Assembly (NCBI GenBank): GCA_021613335.1
Contig: JAJTWR010000329.1
Coordinates: 663,501-727,500, forward strand
Reading direction: 5' to 3'
Length of the DNA stretch: 64,000 bases
Source: Whitmania pigra
Lineage: Eukaryota > Annelida > Clitellata > Hirudinida > Haemopidae
In this document: one piece after another, positions 33,001 through 45,782 of the stretch
Layout of the letters: each line of letters starts with the position of its first letter
Numbering within the stretch: position 1 is the first letter of the stretch
Translations under genes and position numbers: made by a program
Notes under the pieces: model-generated
The model's database searches: none
What the model was told of the DNA's origin: nothing
The model's input: only the letters and a program-made list of their open reading frames with translations

Positions 33001-36000
33001 TCAACAACAAATTTTGTCAATAACCATTGACAAAAAGCATTTTTGTCTCCACATTGTTCAAACTCTATCTATATAGTGCTTGTCATCTAAATACAACACT
33101 TGTAAAATTATTACAATTCGTCAAGTTACCTGAAAAACTGCTACATGTATGTGCTCAAAGGTTTTTTTTTATTTTGCGCTTCTAATAACACTTAACAACA
33201 TGGTAAAAGGAAATAGAATTTGAATATAAACTAAATTTCTTGGAATAATTCTTTTGATGTTGCTTAGAGGTAAAAGATAAAGAATGGTATGCCATCCTGT
33301 ACAAGAAATAACATTTTATCATGAAGTGGTCATAAAGTTTAGTTACTATAATAAGATTCTGTAGATGGGTTTAAGAAAACATTGTAGTGACATGGAGAGA
33401 GGACAAATAGAGGTGCAAAAGGGGTTAAGTATGTCATTGTCTGAAATTTCAAGAAGAGAAACATTTCAGGGATGTTGTCAATAGGTTTTAGAGAGTTCCA
33501 TAAAACTGTGGACTAATTACAAGGCCTGAAAACTGGATCCTCGTCATAAATGAATCCTTGTCAGCAAAGCTCGCAAAGCGAAGTGCTCTTCAATGAAACT
33601 TCAAAACAAGCTGAATTTTTATCTGAGCAAGTCATATAATATAACTATGTAATGCACTAATATGCAGATAAACTTGCAGAAGATAATTTTTAATTTCATT
33701 ACAAGACTTTGTTGACAGAAGTTCATGAAAAGATCCAGTTTAACTGGGTTGAGGTGAACTGGAGTTTTGTAATTATATCTAACGAAAAAAATGTTAATTT
33801 TGATGATCCAGACAGCTTCAAATGTTATTGGCATGAGGTTAGAGGATCACCAAAGTTGTTTTAAAATGAAAATTTAGACATGGTTCCACCACTGTGTGGT
33901 CTGCCATTTCCTTCTCTTGGTTCATTAAAAATTATGAAGACTAACCTTTTAATTTAAAAAAAAAATTTTCATGTTAATTTTTACTCCTTCTACTCAGTTT
34001 AATTTTTACTTAAAATTGAATATGAAATAAAAATTAGGACTTTAATGAATCAATAAATGAAAATCCAAATCAATTTTATAAGAAAATATATAACAAAAAT
34101 ACCCTCTTATTATAAAATTTCCTATAACAAATTTCAATTTTTTGTCTCTGGTGATTTTATTATAGAAAGGTTTTACTAAACATTTTAATTTTGAGAAAGG
34201 ATGCACTTCTCATAAGTGAAATAACACATAAATAAAATTAACTTTAGATTAGATAATAGTAAAGGATTTAAATAATTTATTTGTTTTGCTTAATTTGTAT
34301 GAGCAATAAAAATATTCAAATCAGGAAAACCTGGATATCTTTCTCCAATTTAATCTTGGTCTTGTTGTATTCCTCAGAATCTGCAATTCGTTGTTGATTC
34401 AGTTGTTTTTCATAGTTCTCCACCTGGCTGTCCCTATTCTTCAAGTAATCCTCCTCTTTTTGTCTTCTTTCTCTCAGCAATTTCTTCCATTCTTCATTCA
34501 TCTCTGCCAACATTGACATTCTTTCTTCAATGAAGACAGCCTTCAAATAAACACTTAAATTGTTATTGTTAAATTACTACTATGAATTAAAAATAATGCA
34601 TAGCTATGTGATAAAACATAAGTTACTCTTGACTTCTTATAATCATATTTGTATCATAATGACATCAAGAAGCTACAAGCTACTTTGTGCATTTAAAACA
34701 GTATCACATCTAAAATAAGGACTTGCCTCGGTTTGCTTCAGTTCATGTTTGTAAGCCTTTGTCAACTGATCCACTTGATCATTCATTCGCTGAACCAATA
34801 GTTCAATGTCCGCTGCTTGCCTTTTTAATTCTTCAACATATTCCTTGTCTTTGTCTTTCAATATCTACAAATGTGACTGGAATGTAGTACATAACAACTA
34901 GAAAAATATTGATATACATTAAAAATATACTAACCAATTTAAATGATGTGACAGGTGTAATACAAAGTAAACGTTAAAAAATTAAATGTACAAATACGTA
35001 ATTACTTATGTTATCACAAAATATTATGAATTTAACTTTGTTTCCTTTAATTGAATATTGTTTATCACTAAAATTCCATCCAGAATAGACCTTCCATCTG
35101 CAATAAGAAATAAATAGGAACATAAAATCCTTGCCTGCCTGAATTCAGTTATGAGCTTGTCTTTTTCTTCCAGCATGGAGTCACATGCCTCTTTCTGCTG
35201 CAGAAGCATCTAAATGAAACAATTATTTATGCACTGTGTTGAGCTGTCGTTATATTAAATTGTTGCTTTAAATTAAAATCAGGGACATAATTTTGAGGGT
35301 AGGGGTCATTGCCCCCTTTGAAAAAAGCTGAAATGGCATCCAATTAAAATATGTTAAAATGTTTTAAAAGGTCCAAAATTACTGCTGATAAAAACCTTAT
35401 TTAATTCACGAGCAGTCGTCTTACTCAATGCCTCCTCCCATTGTTGGTTAACCTGAAAAAGTGATGAATTATAACTGACTTACAATATTATGAAGCTAGT
35501 TAAGATGGCAACCCAATAAGTCAGGAGCAAGGAAATATGCATACTTCAAGCAGCAACAGAGTGAAATAATTTAGACAAATTACATAAAGACAAATATTTT
35601 ACTTCATTTAACATTCCCAATGAATTTTCATTTTCATCATGAACTTTTTTGTTTCTGCAAAATAAATTTTAGTTGCAAATTTTAGTTTGTGAAATAAATA
35701 TTTATTATAATTATTCATTATCATCATCATTATTAACATTCCAAATATAATTAATTCCAAACCTCAACTTTGCAGCTTCCTCTTCATTGGTTCTTCTTTC
35801 CACTTCCTCTGCATCACGAGTTATCTTGACACTGGTGACTATTTCAAGACCTTCAACTCTTAATCTGTGCAAAGCTTTGTGACTTTCGCTCAACTGCTTG
35901 CCAGCGTTGCTTATCTCTTCTTGTAATTTCTCTACTTCACTTTCATCGGACTGAAATAGTAGTCTGCGAAGCCACAACAAAGTTGAAAAAGCAGATATTA

Positions 36001-36161
36001 TAGAAAAATATCTATAACTAATATGCAAAAAACCATTGCAGATCTAACTTCTTCTCGGCTTCCTTGCGTCGTTCTATGCGCAACCTCCTTGCAGCTATTC
36101 TCTCATCCCTGGAGTCAGAATCAACTGATGGTTCATAACGGACAAATTCTTCCGACAACAT
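30028..36161 (-). CDS. DRC1: Dynein regulatory complex subunit 1 (CCDC164)
   Basis: Sixteen coding exons: 36161-36049, 35963-35763, 35654-35603, 35452-35396, 35209-35135, 34864-34727, 34540-34331, 32795-32656, 32428-32294, 32117-31971, 31821-31733, 31638-31382, 31253-31164, 30743-30484, 30411-30268, 30205-30028. All phases agree; predicted 761 residues (human 740). DRC1 blocks occur in order: DERIAARRLRIERR, EEKDKLITEFRQ, VENYEKQLNQQRI, YQLNQEKLEYNFQVL, LGLPWTAPD, ICDETGFLIEEK, DEEYWSKY and AWDSILKHFEKY. Coiled coil dominates the first two thirds. Role: scaffold of the nexin-dynein regulatory complex of motile 9+2 axonemes, so the organism has motile cilia or flagella. An acceptor just upstream of the ATG leaves room for an earlier exon. 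Introns after 35135 and 34727 use GC donors. The last intron is only 62 bases. Confidence 0.95.
35278..35342. repeat. Short MITE-like fragment in a DRC1 intron
   Basis: Begins AGGGACATAATTTTGAGGG and ends AAAAAAGCTGAAATGGCATCC, matching the inverted ends of the repeat family at 14980 and 55659. Confidence 0.45.
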
Positions 36162-37943
36162 GTAAGTTCGACCGTAGTTACTGAAACAAACTCAATAATA
36201 AAATACACAATCTCAACTTTCGAAACAGCTTGTTACCATGACAACGTGCTTAAAAAAATCTATATTCATCTTTAATTTACTGCAATAAAACAAAAAATTT
36301 TAGCATTACTTATTTTTTTATTTTAACTAAAATTTCTCGTATATCTAAAAATCTACAAAAGTGTTACATTTATTAGACAAAAGATGTTTCAATATAATTG
36401 TAACAAATGATACAATATTATTAATTAATTTAAAAAAACCCTCGCAAAACCTGAGGAGTTGACCTATCTTTTAGTTCTAGTCAAACTTCCAAGGGTTTGG
36501 CAAAACATCGCATGTGTACGAGCCTCTCATCAGGGTCCGTCCTAATCATCCAGTTACGAAATGGGCATTAATAAACTACCAACCAGCCTCTCATCAGCTC
36601 GCCTCTTTGGTCTCCTACCTCACTTGGTTCTTGACTCTTTGGTCTCTTCTTTCAAGCCTTTTGCTTTGGCCTTGACTCTTTTTAAGCTCGTCTCGTATGA
36701 CTCTTGCCTCGCATTACTATTATTCTTATATCTCTCGATTCTGTTAATAAACCTGCACACATTACGAGTGTTATTTTATGTTGTAGTCTAACATGTCATT
36801 GCGCTACCTGTCCTAACAATTCATGAGAAAATTATTACCACATAATTAATGCCTCCATCAAATGGAAGTTAGGACAACTTGTCTCAAAACATCTTCACAC
36901 GTGTTTTCTTCAGGGTGTACAAACAGACGGATGGACAAACCATGTAGTTATTATTATTATTATTATTAGTTATTGTTCCCCTTTTATTATTGGATGATGT
37001 TTATAAAATAAAATTTAAATTTTGCAATTTTTAACTTTTCCAATATTTATCTTTTTACTTAATTAACAATTTCGTTTGGCGTTCGACGTTTAAAATTTAT
37101 TTTCTCATCAAGAAATACGAAGTTACTCTAAGTAATTAAGGCGATCCTTCTTGTAACAACAATTATTTTCAACACTTGAACATTAATTGTCTTCGGTGTC
37201 ATCGATGATTTAAACTTCTATCGGTTTGGTAAATTATTTTTTTACAGTAGTGATTTCACCTTACCTAACTAAGCATATTTTCAACCTGATGGTTCTTTGT
37301 GACATATCTTGCTAAGATCCAATGTCTCCAAAATAATGAACGAGCAAATAATAACCTTAATTTACTCTGAAATAGTTCTTTTTAATGCATGGTAAATAAC
37401 GTGGTATCTGGTTTTTATTCACAAACATATTTAATTTTGAACATTAAATATATATACGAAACACATGAGAAACATGTCGCGCACAATTAATTATGAATAA
37501 TAAAGATGGTATTGAAGTACAAGTTTTTATTAAGAAATGGATTTGAAATATTTTCGTTGTGAATTTGAGCAATCTTGGGAGCCTTTTTGATCAATGAGAA
37601 ATGAAATTAGAATTGCAATGACAAGATATTTCTACCCGACATTTGAAATCAGTTACTTTTACGAAGTCAGAAACAAAATATTTGAGGATTCGACCGAAAT
37701 AATTAATGAAAACAACATGGATTTGGTTGTACTTATTTGAATTATCATTTGATTAATTAGGGATTTCTTGAACTAAATATAATAGGTTCAATGAAACCTC
37801 TATATCTTTCATCATGTTTAAAAATACAATCTTATGCATTTTAATCGCCTTATAACGAATTAAAAATAATTTCAAAAATTAAGCAACTTGTCATTAATCA
37901 CATTTTACGTGATAAAATAAAATCACATTTAAATAATCTAAAT
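36162..37943. other. Intergenic region between DRC1 and the 38-kb repeats
   Basis: Contains an (ATT)n microsatellite at 36947-36970. The stretch 36480-36800 has LTR-like composition and the frame 36561-36791, but no paired ends or target duplication. The remainder is AT-rich with nothing recognised. Confidence 0.45.
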
Positions 37944-38625
37944 CAGAGGTGAGCAAACTACGGCCCGCCAGAATGTATTATGCGACTTGTAGGCCACTTG
38001 TGTTGCGATCCAACGTCGATGGTAATTTTGATCGATTAGAATTTTCGCTGTATTTTTGAAATTTAATTCTGAGTATTAGAATGAATGGCAACCAGAATGA
38101 TAAAAGGATTTGGAAAGCTGAGTTACGAGGAAAGATTAAGTAGATGCAATAATGTTGTTAATACCACGCTGGGAAAGAGAAGTAGAGGGGACCTCATCGA
38201 GGCATTCAAAATCTTATCGGGAAGGGAAGGCCTTTTGGCCACAAAAAATGCTTTTACTAGAGGGCACGATTGTAAATTGTATAAGAAGGCTTCGGGAAAC
38301 TTAAAAATAATTATTTCATCACAAGGGTTTTATCCTTATCTAGTTTATTCTATAAGGAAACCATCCATGCGGACAAGATAAATACATTTGAGATTTACTT
38401 AAGTAAATTTGGTTACTAGAACTAAAAAGAGTGGTTATTACAAAGATCCGGGTCTTCTTAACACCTGTAAATAATTATTATGTTACATTATAATTCTAAT
38501 CTAAGGATCTAATTAAATTAGTTTTTTATTCGAAATTGCGTTTCCACTCGGTGTCATTTTCAAAATTTCTTTATAAAATGTGGTTACCTCTTTGCGGCTC
38601 GTCCCACTTCCGGATCAAAAGATTT
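37944..38625. mobile_element. hAT-like element remnant
   Basis: The left end CAGAGGTGAGCAAACTACGG followed by CCCGCC is the classic hAT (Charlie-type) terminus. Near 38595-38622, GCGGCTCGTCCCACTTCCGG is a possible degraded partner. A LINE fragment lies between. Boundaries on the right are weak. Confidence 0.55.
38085..38381 (+). pseudogene. C-terminal reverse-transcriptase fragment of a non-LTR retrotransposon
   Basis: The frame contains ATRMIKGFGKLSYEERLSRC, RGDLIEAFKIL and TRGHDCKLYKKASGNL. This is the conserved tail that follows the RT domain in CR1/L2/jockey-like LINEs. No RT catalytic motif is present and the following 100 bases are out of frame, so this is a truncated relic. Confidence 0.8.
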
Positions 38626-39250
38626 AAAGCTAAAAAACGATTAGCCAATTTGACAAGCTCATCCATAATGCTTTAATTGTATCTTGTATTTAAAATTTTT
38701 TAATAATGTTATTTTGCAAAATCTGATTAGTTATATTTAGATTTCATTAGTTTAAAATATTGAGAAAATAGAATCTAGTGTTAAAAATTAGAATATGATA
38801 CTTTGTTTTAAAATTTACTTTTGCAACAACCAACAATTGTTATAAATTTTAAAATAGGCACATTATAACTCTCTAATCATTTTTCTCAGTGGCGCAAAAA
38901 CATTTGAATTCTTGGGCACATTGTTATTTACATTTCATTTGAGATCGGGTTTATTTGTTATTGTCATATATTTTGACATAATTTACAGTAAACAATTGGG
39001 TAATTATTACTTTTATTGTAGACTTAGAGGCGAATGTTAATCTTCTTAAGATATAAGTATTGCTTCTTATTTTATTTTCATTTCTGGATTTTATGAATAA
39101 TGAGAAATGCTTTTTCTCCAAATAATTATTTTAATATTAATGTATGGGATTATCTGTGCGATGACGCAGTAATAAAGTTGTGATGAGTTTTGCAGATATT
39201 TGATAAGCCAGTGAGAAACTGTTAAACATTATGAACTTGCAGGTTTACTT

Positions 39251-41849
39251 ATGGAAGACATTTCAAGGATTTCAAAGAATGATGGCTCTCGATTGCGAAT
39301 GCAGAACAGATCGGTGGTTCACAAAGCCAATCGTAATATGCTAATTTAATTTTATTTACTTATTTTATCAATGAAAGTGATTTACAATGTCAGAATATTT
39401 TGTGAGAATACATTAATGTTTAAAATAAACATAATTTATACCTTGTACAAACTTTAATATATTTGATTTTTAGTGAGTACCACATATACCAAGAAATCTC
39501 TGAGGGCAAATAATAGGGCATTAGCACGTGCTTTGAGTAGAAAAAAGCAAGAACTATCTGTTCTCAACAACAACTATGTGAAACTGCTAGGTGAAACCAA
39601 TCTTCTCCGTCTCCATCTTCAAGGATGTGACATGGAGATGAGCAAATTCTATGCAGTTTGTTTTACGTATTTCTTATAACTAATTAAGCACAGTTTAAAA
39701 TTAATGCAATATTAATTTTTCCAAACAGGAAAAGTTTACACAATTCAAGAACACAGTCAGTAGTGCTGCAAAGTTGTTGCACAATGTGTGCGGGCAGCTG
39801 ATAGATATATCTGCAAATTTTGAGCATGCTTCCGAGTTTTTTCAAAACTTGCAGTCGATTTCTCTAAGCAAGCCCAATACATTGGCCCAGAATGTCACAA
39901 TAGTCCGAAGGTAAGATTAGATTTTTGAAAAGTGCTGAAAACATTTTTGAGCAAAGTATTTGTTTAATACCATTTCTTTAATAAATAATTAAGCCTTATT
40001 AACCTTTTTAATTAAAAATCCTAGACCTGCCCAAAGAGTTGCTGTGAATCAGACCAATGATTCATCTGATATTGAGGATAACATTGATGAAGTGAGGAAA
40101 GATTGTAATTCAGAAAGATGTCTCGAAGTAATTGAGGAGGAAACATCGCACCTCACCTGCACAGATTTCAGTGAGTCGTGAGCATTTACATTTGCAGATT
40201 AAATGTTTTTGAGATTTTGCTTTTGTTAACAAGAGTATTATATGATATTTCATATTTAATCAGATGAGTCAACAGTATGTGAAGCAGATGATGACAAGGA
40301 GAATGAAATCATTGTTCAAAATTCCATTAATGATAGTTTCAACATAAATTCATCTATTATTTCCATGGATGATGTTTCTCCAATCAAATTGAATATTTCA
40401 CCTGTTCCTTGCAAACCAGACATCCAAACCTTTCACCAATTAGAAGAATGCTCACAAGCAGTGGAGGGACAAAACCTGAAGCACAAAATTTCTGCTTGTA
40501 GGAAAAAATCAAGTGTAAGCAAACCAGGTCACATGAAATATAATGCTGCCAAGCCAACCACAGAGAGCTCAGACAAGTTGAAATTTAAATCCCTTTCAGT
40601 TCCTCAGTCGTTGAAGTCTTCTGATGACATAACCATTGTAGAAACTTTGGATGATGTTCCCAAATGCTCAAATATAAATACAGTGAAAGACAAACAGATG
40701 GCTGTATATGATATATCGCTTGATGATTCTAGCTACGTTGCTCCGCCCATTAATCAACCCCGAAAAGGGCAGATACCTCAGGATCATCCAAGTCATCAAG
40801 TGAAACAGGCTCCAAAATTGGCACCCGAGGCGACGTGTGACGAAGAATCTATGAAATCGGTGGAATGCTTAAACGAACCTCGTGGCATCATGCTCAGACT
40901 TGGGAATGGTGCACGAACAAAACCAAAAGACAGGTCCAAAAGCGTGCGCTATAGTGAAAATGTGACCAGCACTGCATTGTTGGATGCGGCCCCCACGTCC
41001 GCCTCAAAAGTCCTCGACATCAGAGAAGAACAAAGTCAAGTAGAATGCGAAGCACCCATTCTTGCGGTCTCGAGATCCGAACAGGAGAAAGTTAAAGGCC
41101 CAGAGGGAGAGTCGGCCCCATCTTATGATTTTGAACAGTTGAAATCAAGCGAGAACAATGTGAGCAATGAAGTTAATGAAAGAAAATCAGTTAGTGAAAA
41201 GAATTTTCATTTGAAAGACCACCAAGACATAAAAACAGAAATTCCAGATTTAATGGATTCTTTGGACTCAAGGTTTGTTAGATGCATTTCTTTAGTCATA
41301 ATTTTAAGTTTAAGAGCTGACATTTCTTATTTCTCCTTTAAGAGCTAATATTGTTTTATTTTGTAGATCTTCAGATGGTAATCCTAGAAAGAGAAGAGCT
41401 GCTTCTAATGTAAATTACAAAGAACCATCATTGAATGTGTAAGTTCCTTTTGCAGTTTAGATTATAGCTGTTTGAAACATTCATACAAGAACATACATAC
41501 ATTTTCATACAAGAATTAAAGAGAGTAATTTGCAGTTTCTAAATCATTAGTATTTTTACAGAAAGTTGAGAAAAGGTGATCCTCACACGTTCACATTGTA
41601 TGACAATCCTGTCAAAAAACGAGGTATACGTGATGCATTTAATCAAACATTTGAGGAATTTAATTTTTGGATTGAACTCATTAATACTTTAGACTTTATA
41701 AGAGGCATGTGTTTAATAATGTCTTATTACTTCTAGTTCTACTTAAATATTCATAACCATTGCAACATTTATTGGAAGCTCTAAAATTTATAATTATATT
41801 CTATCAATAAGGAATTTATTGCTTTTTAGGAAAGAAATCAGCTTCTTGA
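39251..41849 (+). CDS. SGO1: Shugoshin (centromeric cohesin protector)
   Basis: Eight coding exons: 39251-39332, 39474-39655, 39729-39910, 40025-40170, 40264-41272, 41367-41438, 41562-41623 and 41830-41849, with consistent phases; predicted 584 residues. The N-terminal coiled coil (LRANNRALARALSRKKQELS, then NNNYVKLLGETNLLRLHLQ) matches the shugoshin PP2A-binding coil. A long disordered acidic middle follows. The C-terminus KRRAASNVNYKEPSLNV, continuing KLRKGDPHTF, is the basic SGO motif that reads phosphorylated histone H2A. Role: with PP2A-B56 it keeps cohesin Rec8/SA dephosphorylated at centromeres in mitosis and meiosis. Whether it equals vertebrate SGO1 or SGO2 is not decided; a single invertebrate gene is likely. 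An acceptor (AACTTGCAG) nine bases before the ATG implies a 5'UTR intron or trans-splicing. Confidence 0.92.
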
Positions 41850-42390
41850 AAGATCTCTAACAGCCAAATTCTAGCAGTATTGAATGAATATGACTGTGAA
41901 ATGGACAACGACTTTTGTGTGGTTGATGGCCATGATGTTGTTTGTGTGGATTCTAAATGCTGGAAGCAGCATAAATATATTTTTAAATCTAAAATGATTT
42001 TAGATAATTTTATACAATGTATAATATGGCATTTCTTACTGCTGATTTTATTCCAAGAGTTTGTTGCAACGTTCTTGTTAATTTTGAAATTTAAATTGTA
42101 ATTAGTTATATTATTTTTTGTGGGCACGCCACCTGAGAAGTTCATTATAGCCGGGGTGCGGAGAGTGAATTTTTCAATGGAAGATGTGACGTGCTTTTAG
42201 GTTATGCTACCATTACAGCGTAACAATGATTTAATCTCCGATATAGTGATAGTTGAGCCCTAATTCTCCTGCAGTAGTTCGTGCCAGTTAGCCATTTTGG
42301 CTATTGGGAAAGCTCTTAATTTCATGGGCTCATTTTAGTGACCTAGGCAGTAGTGGTAGCAGTATTTTATTAATGGCCTTGTCATAACTT

Positions 42391-42575
42391 GGTTAGAACG
42401 GCACCCCGTCATAATAGCCCCGTCAAAATAGCACCATCAAAACAAAACTCATTTCATTTAATCAAATTTGAAATAAGTTATAGGTTAATGTATCAACTCA
42501 TATAAATATTTTTTTTATAAAGATACATTGAGATATTTTGTCGCTGGGCTATTTTGACGGGTCACCGGTTAGAAC
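42391..42575. mobile_element. MITE with about 25-bp terminal inverted repeats
   Basis: The left end GGTTAGAACGGCACCCCGTC then ATAATAGCCC is mirrored at the right by GGGCTATTTTGACGGG then TCACCGGTTAGAAC. No coding capacity; 185 bases. The target duplication is not clear. The rest of 41850-42900 holds no gene. Confidence 0.6.
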
Positions 42576-42904
42576 AATAGTGATCTCACTTCTGTGTTAC
42601 GGTTTTTATAGTTGAGGTTGCAACAAGATGATGCTATGATACACTCCATTTCTGCTTGACAAAGAACATACAACAAAATTTCAATAAAAATCTTCTCAAG
42701 CCACTCTAAAGTTATGCGACTTCGGGACCGCAGACAAACATTTCGGGTCTTTTTTTAGTCAATTTGGCGATGTTTCTGATAATACTAAGATTAATGATGT
42801 TAGCAATAGTTTAATTTTCAAAGCGCCATGTGCTTAGCGTCATAAGCGCCTTGTGTTCTTGTAGTCCAACAATGTCCTGATAAGGTGGGTCTTAAGGTGT
42901 CGCT

Positions 42905-43115
42905 TGGAGAGCTCCAGGGATAGCTACCCAGCAAACACCGCCAGATGGGGACCGTGCGGTCTGAAGGCGGGTTGCCCAGTTTGCCCAGTTCAGCGGGTTA
43001 CGTCCGGGCAAAGTCTCGGGATAGGTACGGGACCCATAGGGGAAAGAAACTCATTAATATGCCAAAGAGCTCACAAGGGTCCCGAGCATAGCCCAGTGGC
43101 TTATCCCTGCCGGAA
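42905..43115. repeat. GC-rich repeat, left copy
   Basis: Starts CTACCCAGCAAACACCGCC and is rich in GGGACC, GCCCAG and CGGG words, unlike its AT-rich surroundings. A related block in the opposite orientation ends at about 45525. The 78-codon frame here is a composition artefact. Confidence 0.6.
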
Positions 43116-43445
43116 AATAATGTGTATATGTATAACATAAATTTTATTCATAATTAATGATATTTCTATAATGTAAACATTTAGGGAATCCTTGAAACTA
43201 CTCTGTTTGTAAAATTGTTTAGTTATGTATAACTAGTTTCATTTTTCATATACAACAGCGCGGGTAAAATTGGATTCATTGTTGATTTGTTACCAAATTC
43301 AACGATACAAGCGCTCTCAGTCGAACGAGTTGAACGCTGAAAAAGTGAGTTAATCAATTTAATAATTGCATTTTTGGCACATTTGCTTTAGGAAGAAGAT
43401 TAAGCAACGATAAAACTTTCTGCAGCATGAGTTTATCGCCATAGG

Positions 43446-45200
43446 TTTCAGAGAGAACTAAAAGACGTCGATTAGCTAGACGAGAAATTATGAATCAGTT
43501 GAAAACTGATGCTTATGTTAACGTTGAGCATATTCCTTCATGCTCCAATACGGATGTAAATAATGTTTCTAGTTTTAGAAATTTAGTCGATACCGTAAGC
43601 CAGAGAGTATTAGAGTCAGTTGACGATGAATTACATCGACAATTTGATGAGGATTTGATGGTCCATTTTTTTCCAAAATTCAGAAGAAGAAATGGGTTTG
43701 GAAGATCTAAATCATTATTCAGAAGAAGAAAGGGATTTGGAAGATCCAAATCATGAAACTGATGAGTTTAACATAACTGAAGAGCTTGCTCGTTGGGCTG
43801 TGTCTAATAATATCTGTCATAAAGCCACAACAGATTTATTGAAAGTTCTTAAGCTTGTTATTCCTGATTTGCCAAATGATTCTAGAACTCTTCTTGGAAC
43901 CAATAAGACTATAAAATGCACAACTTTGGCTGGAGGGGACTAAATGAAATATAGTTTGTAAATAATATAACAAAATGTGTATTGCTTTTCATGATTCAGA
44001 TGATGTTATGGGTGCCAGAGCAAAGACAAAATTGGCTGAGGAGACATCGAATATCTATTCTGAAACTGATGTCATTGAAAAAAAAAGAAGAAAGTATACA
44101 AGACTGATATATTCCTAACGGTGTGCAATACTGGATTTATTTTAACAATATTTTTTACAGAGCAAAAAGGAGGATAGATTCAAGTAGTGATGAAGAAGTT
44201 GTTTCATTGAAACTGCGGTATGCCAATTTGAACATATTGCGAATATTATATGTTTTAAAATTTGTTTTTTAACTTGTTATATGTTATCTGTTTAGCTAAT
44301 TGCAATTTTAAATTATTCAGAAAACCAAAGGATGTCCAAATAAATAAGCCAATTCCTCCTTCAAAAGAAGTGTTTCAGGTCCACCATTCTCCTTCATTTC
44401 GATCTCAGTCACCTCAATCACATCACTCAGAATTACCTCATACCTCTCCCCAAGTATTAACATCTAGCACCCTTGGTGAGCTAGACTTGTTATGATAATT
44501 GTTATTGACAATTAAATTCATATTCATTCTTGATATATTGCTTCAAAACAGATTTGGATAAGGCTATTTAGGCTCTTAATAGCAAATACAGAGATGATTA
44601 AGAGATCTCTTGATATGATTGCAAAGAGCTTGCAAAACAACATGGTTACTAATGCTGAAATTCCGGAAGGAATTAGTTTGCCAATTCGGAGTGATTGCAA
44701 ATTTGCAATTTAAAGGATGTTGGAATTAAAAACCAATTGGTTGGTATAAAATCAACATTTTAAAAATTAGTTTAATGACTCTAATTCTCAATTCAGATTT
44801 CGGCTCTGGCAGGCTTATGAAGCATTTGCTGACGGATGAAATGAGTCGAAAGTGCAATTTGTTGGGACAGCATGGCAAAAAGGCTTTTCGACAAGCTGAA
44901 ATGTTTAATATTATGTTTGGTTAGTCAACTGGTTTCATTTTTGTAACTTTGTTGATTAACACTTTGGTTTGATGCCACTATAAATTGAATTTTAATTTAA
45001 CTTAATTATAGAGAAATGATAAGTCTAGCAGTATTATTAATCTTTTCATCTGGAAAATTTTAGGGGTAGTACAAAGGAACCCAAGCACTTCAGCTCCACC
45101 CAGCCAAGATTGTGAGTTGGAACTTCGCAAGTGGTTTGGAAATGCCAGAGACAGAGGAGCTGGCAGTCGGAAAAGAATTAATTTAATTAATAATAGCTGA
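43446..45200 (+). pseudogene. Transposon-derived gene with DUF4806-like C-terminus (decayed)
   Basis: The first exon encodes RTKRRRLARREIMNQLK, then an acidic region, then EELARWAVSNNICHKATTDL and LPNDSRTLLGT. This N-terminal module recurs in repetitive, transposon-associated genes of invertebrates. Two adjacent 39-bp copies encode SEEEMGLEDLNHY and SEEERDLEDPNHE. The two halves are out of frame at a run of seven T (43666-43672). Later exon-like pieces at 44000-44090, 44161-44218, 44322-44475, 44551-44715 and 44799-44920 lead to RLMKHLLTDEMSRKCNLLGQ and GKKAF (DUF4806-like) and a last exon to 45200 ending RKWFGNARDR...NNS. The piece at 44551-44715 has in-frame stops. It is therefore probably dead or misassembled; function unknown. 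Confidence 0.65.
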
Positions 45201-45284
45201 ATTTTTTCAATAAACTTGATGTAATCCAAAAATTTGTATTCTTCAGTCTTACATATATTGTTGGGAAACTTGTCATTAATGATG

Positions 45285-45530
45285 TAGGGATTGGGCTGGG
45301 CAACCCGTGCTTAATGATGCCGGGCAACTAATGCGGGGCCCGTGTGGTGCCCACAGACACAAACCAGCGGGAACCAGACGGGCTACCCGAGTGGGACCCG
45401 ACTGGTGCCCGCGGCCAAACCCGGCATGGACCCGCTAGGCTGCCGAAGCGGGCCCCGCTTTTTTTCCCGCGTGGGACCCGGTCGGGTCCCGATTTCTTGT
45501 GCTTGCTGGGTAGGCTCTGATGAGGAGAAG
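45285..45530. repeat. GC-rich repeat, right copy (inverted)
   Basis: A run of GGGCCCG, GGGACCCG and TGCCCG words ending GCTTGCTGGGTAGG, the reverse complement of the start of the left copy at 42905. The open frames on both strands (45342-45635) reflect GC content only. Confidence 0.6.
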
Positions 45531-45782
45531 AAATCCGTTCCAGACTCCCGGGGAGGCCCTCGCAGGCGATGAAGCAAACTCTGATGAAGCATGACCATTA
45601 TATGCATCGGCATCAATGTGTCCAATTTTAAACAATCTGAGTAAGCCTCAATAAAATGGGAACAAGTAATTGAGGTTCAAGTACCAGTACAATTACAAAT
45701 CGAGTGCAAGTAAAAAATTATTAATGTCTACCCATGTCTGGTAATTATCATTGCAAATAAATTTTTGAAAAAAAAAGTTTTA

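Noticed and set aside
36510..36795. Solo LTR between DRC1 and SGO1
   Set aside because: TGT/ACA-like ends and an AATAAA-like word are present, but no target duplication, no second copy and no internal pieces.
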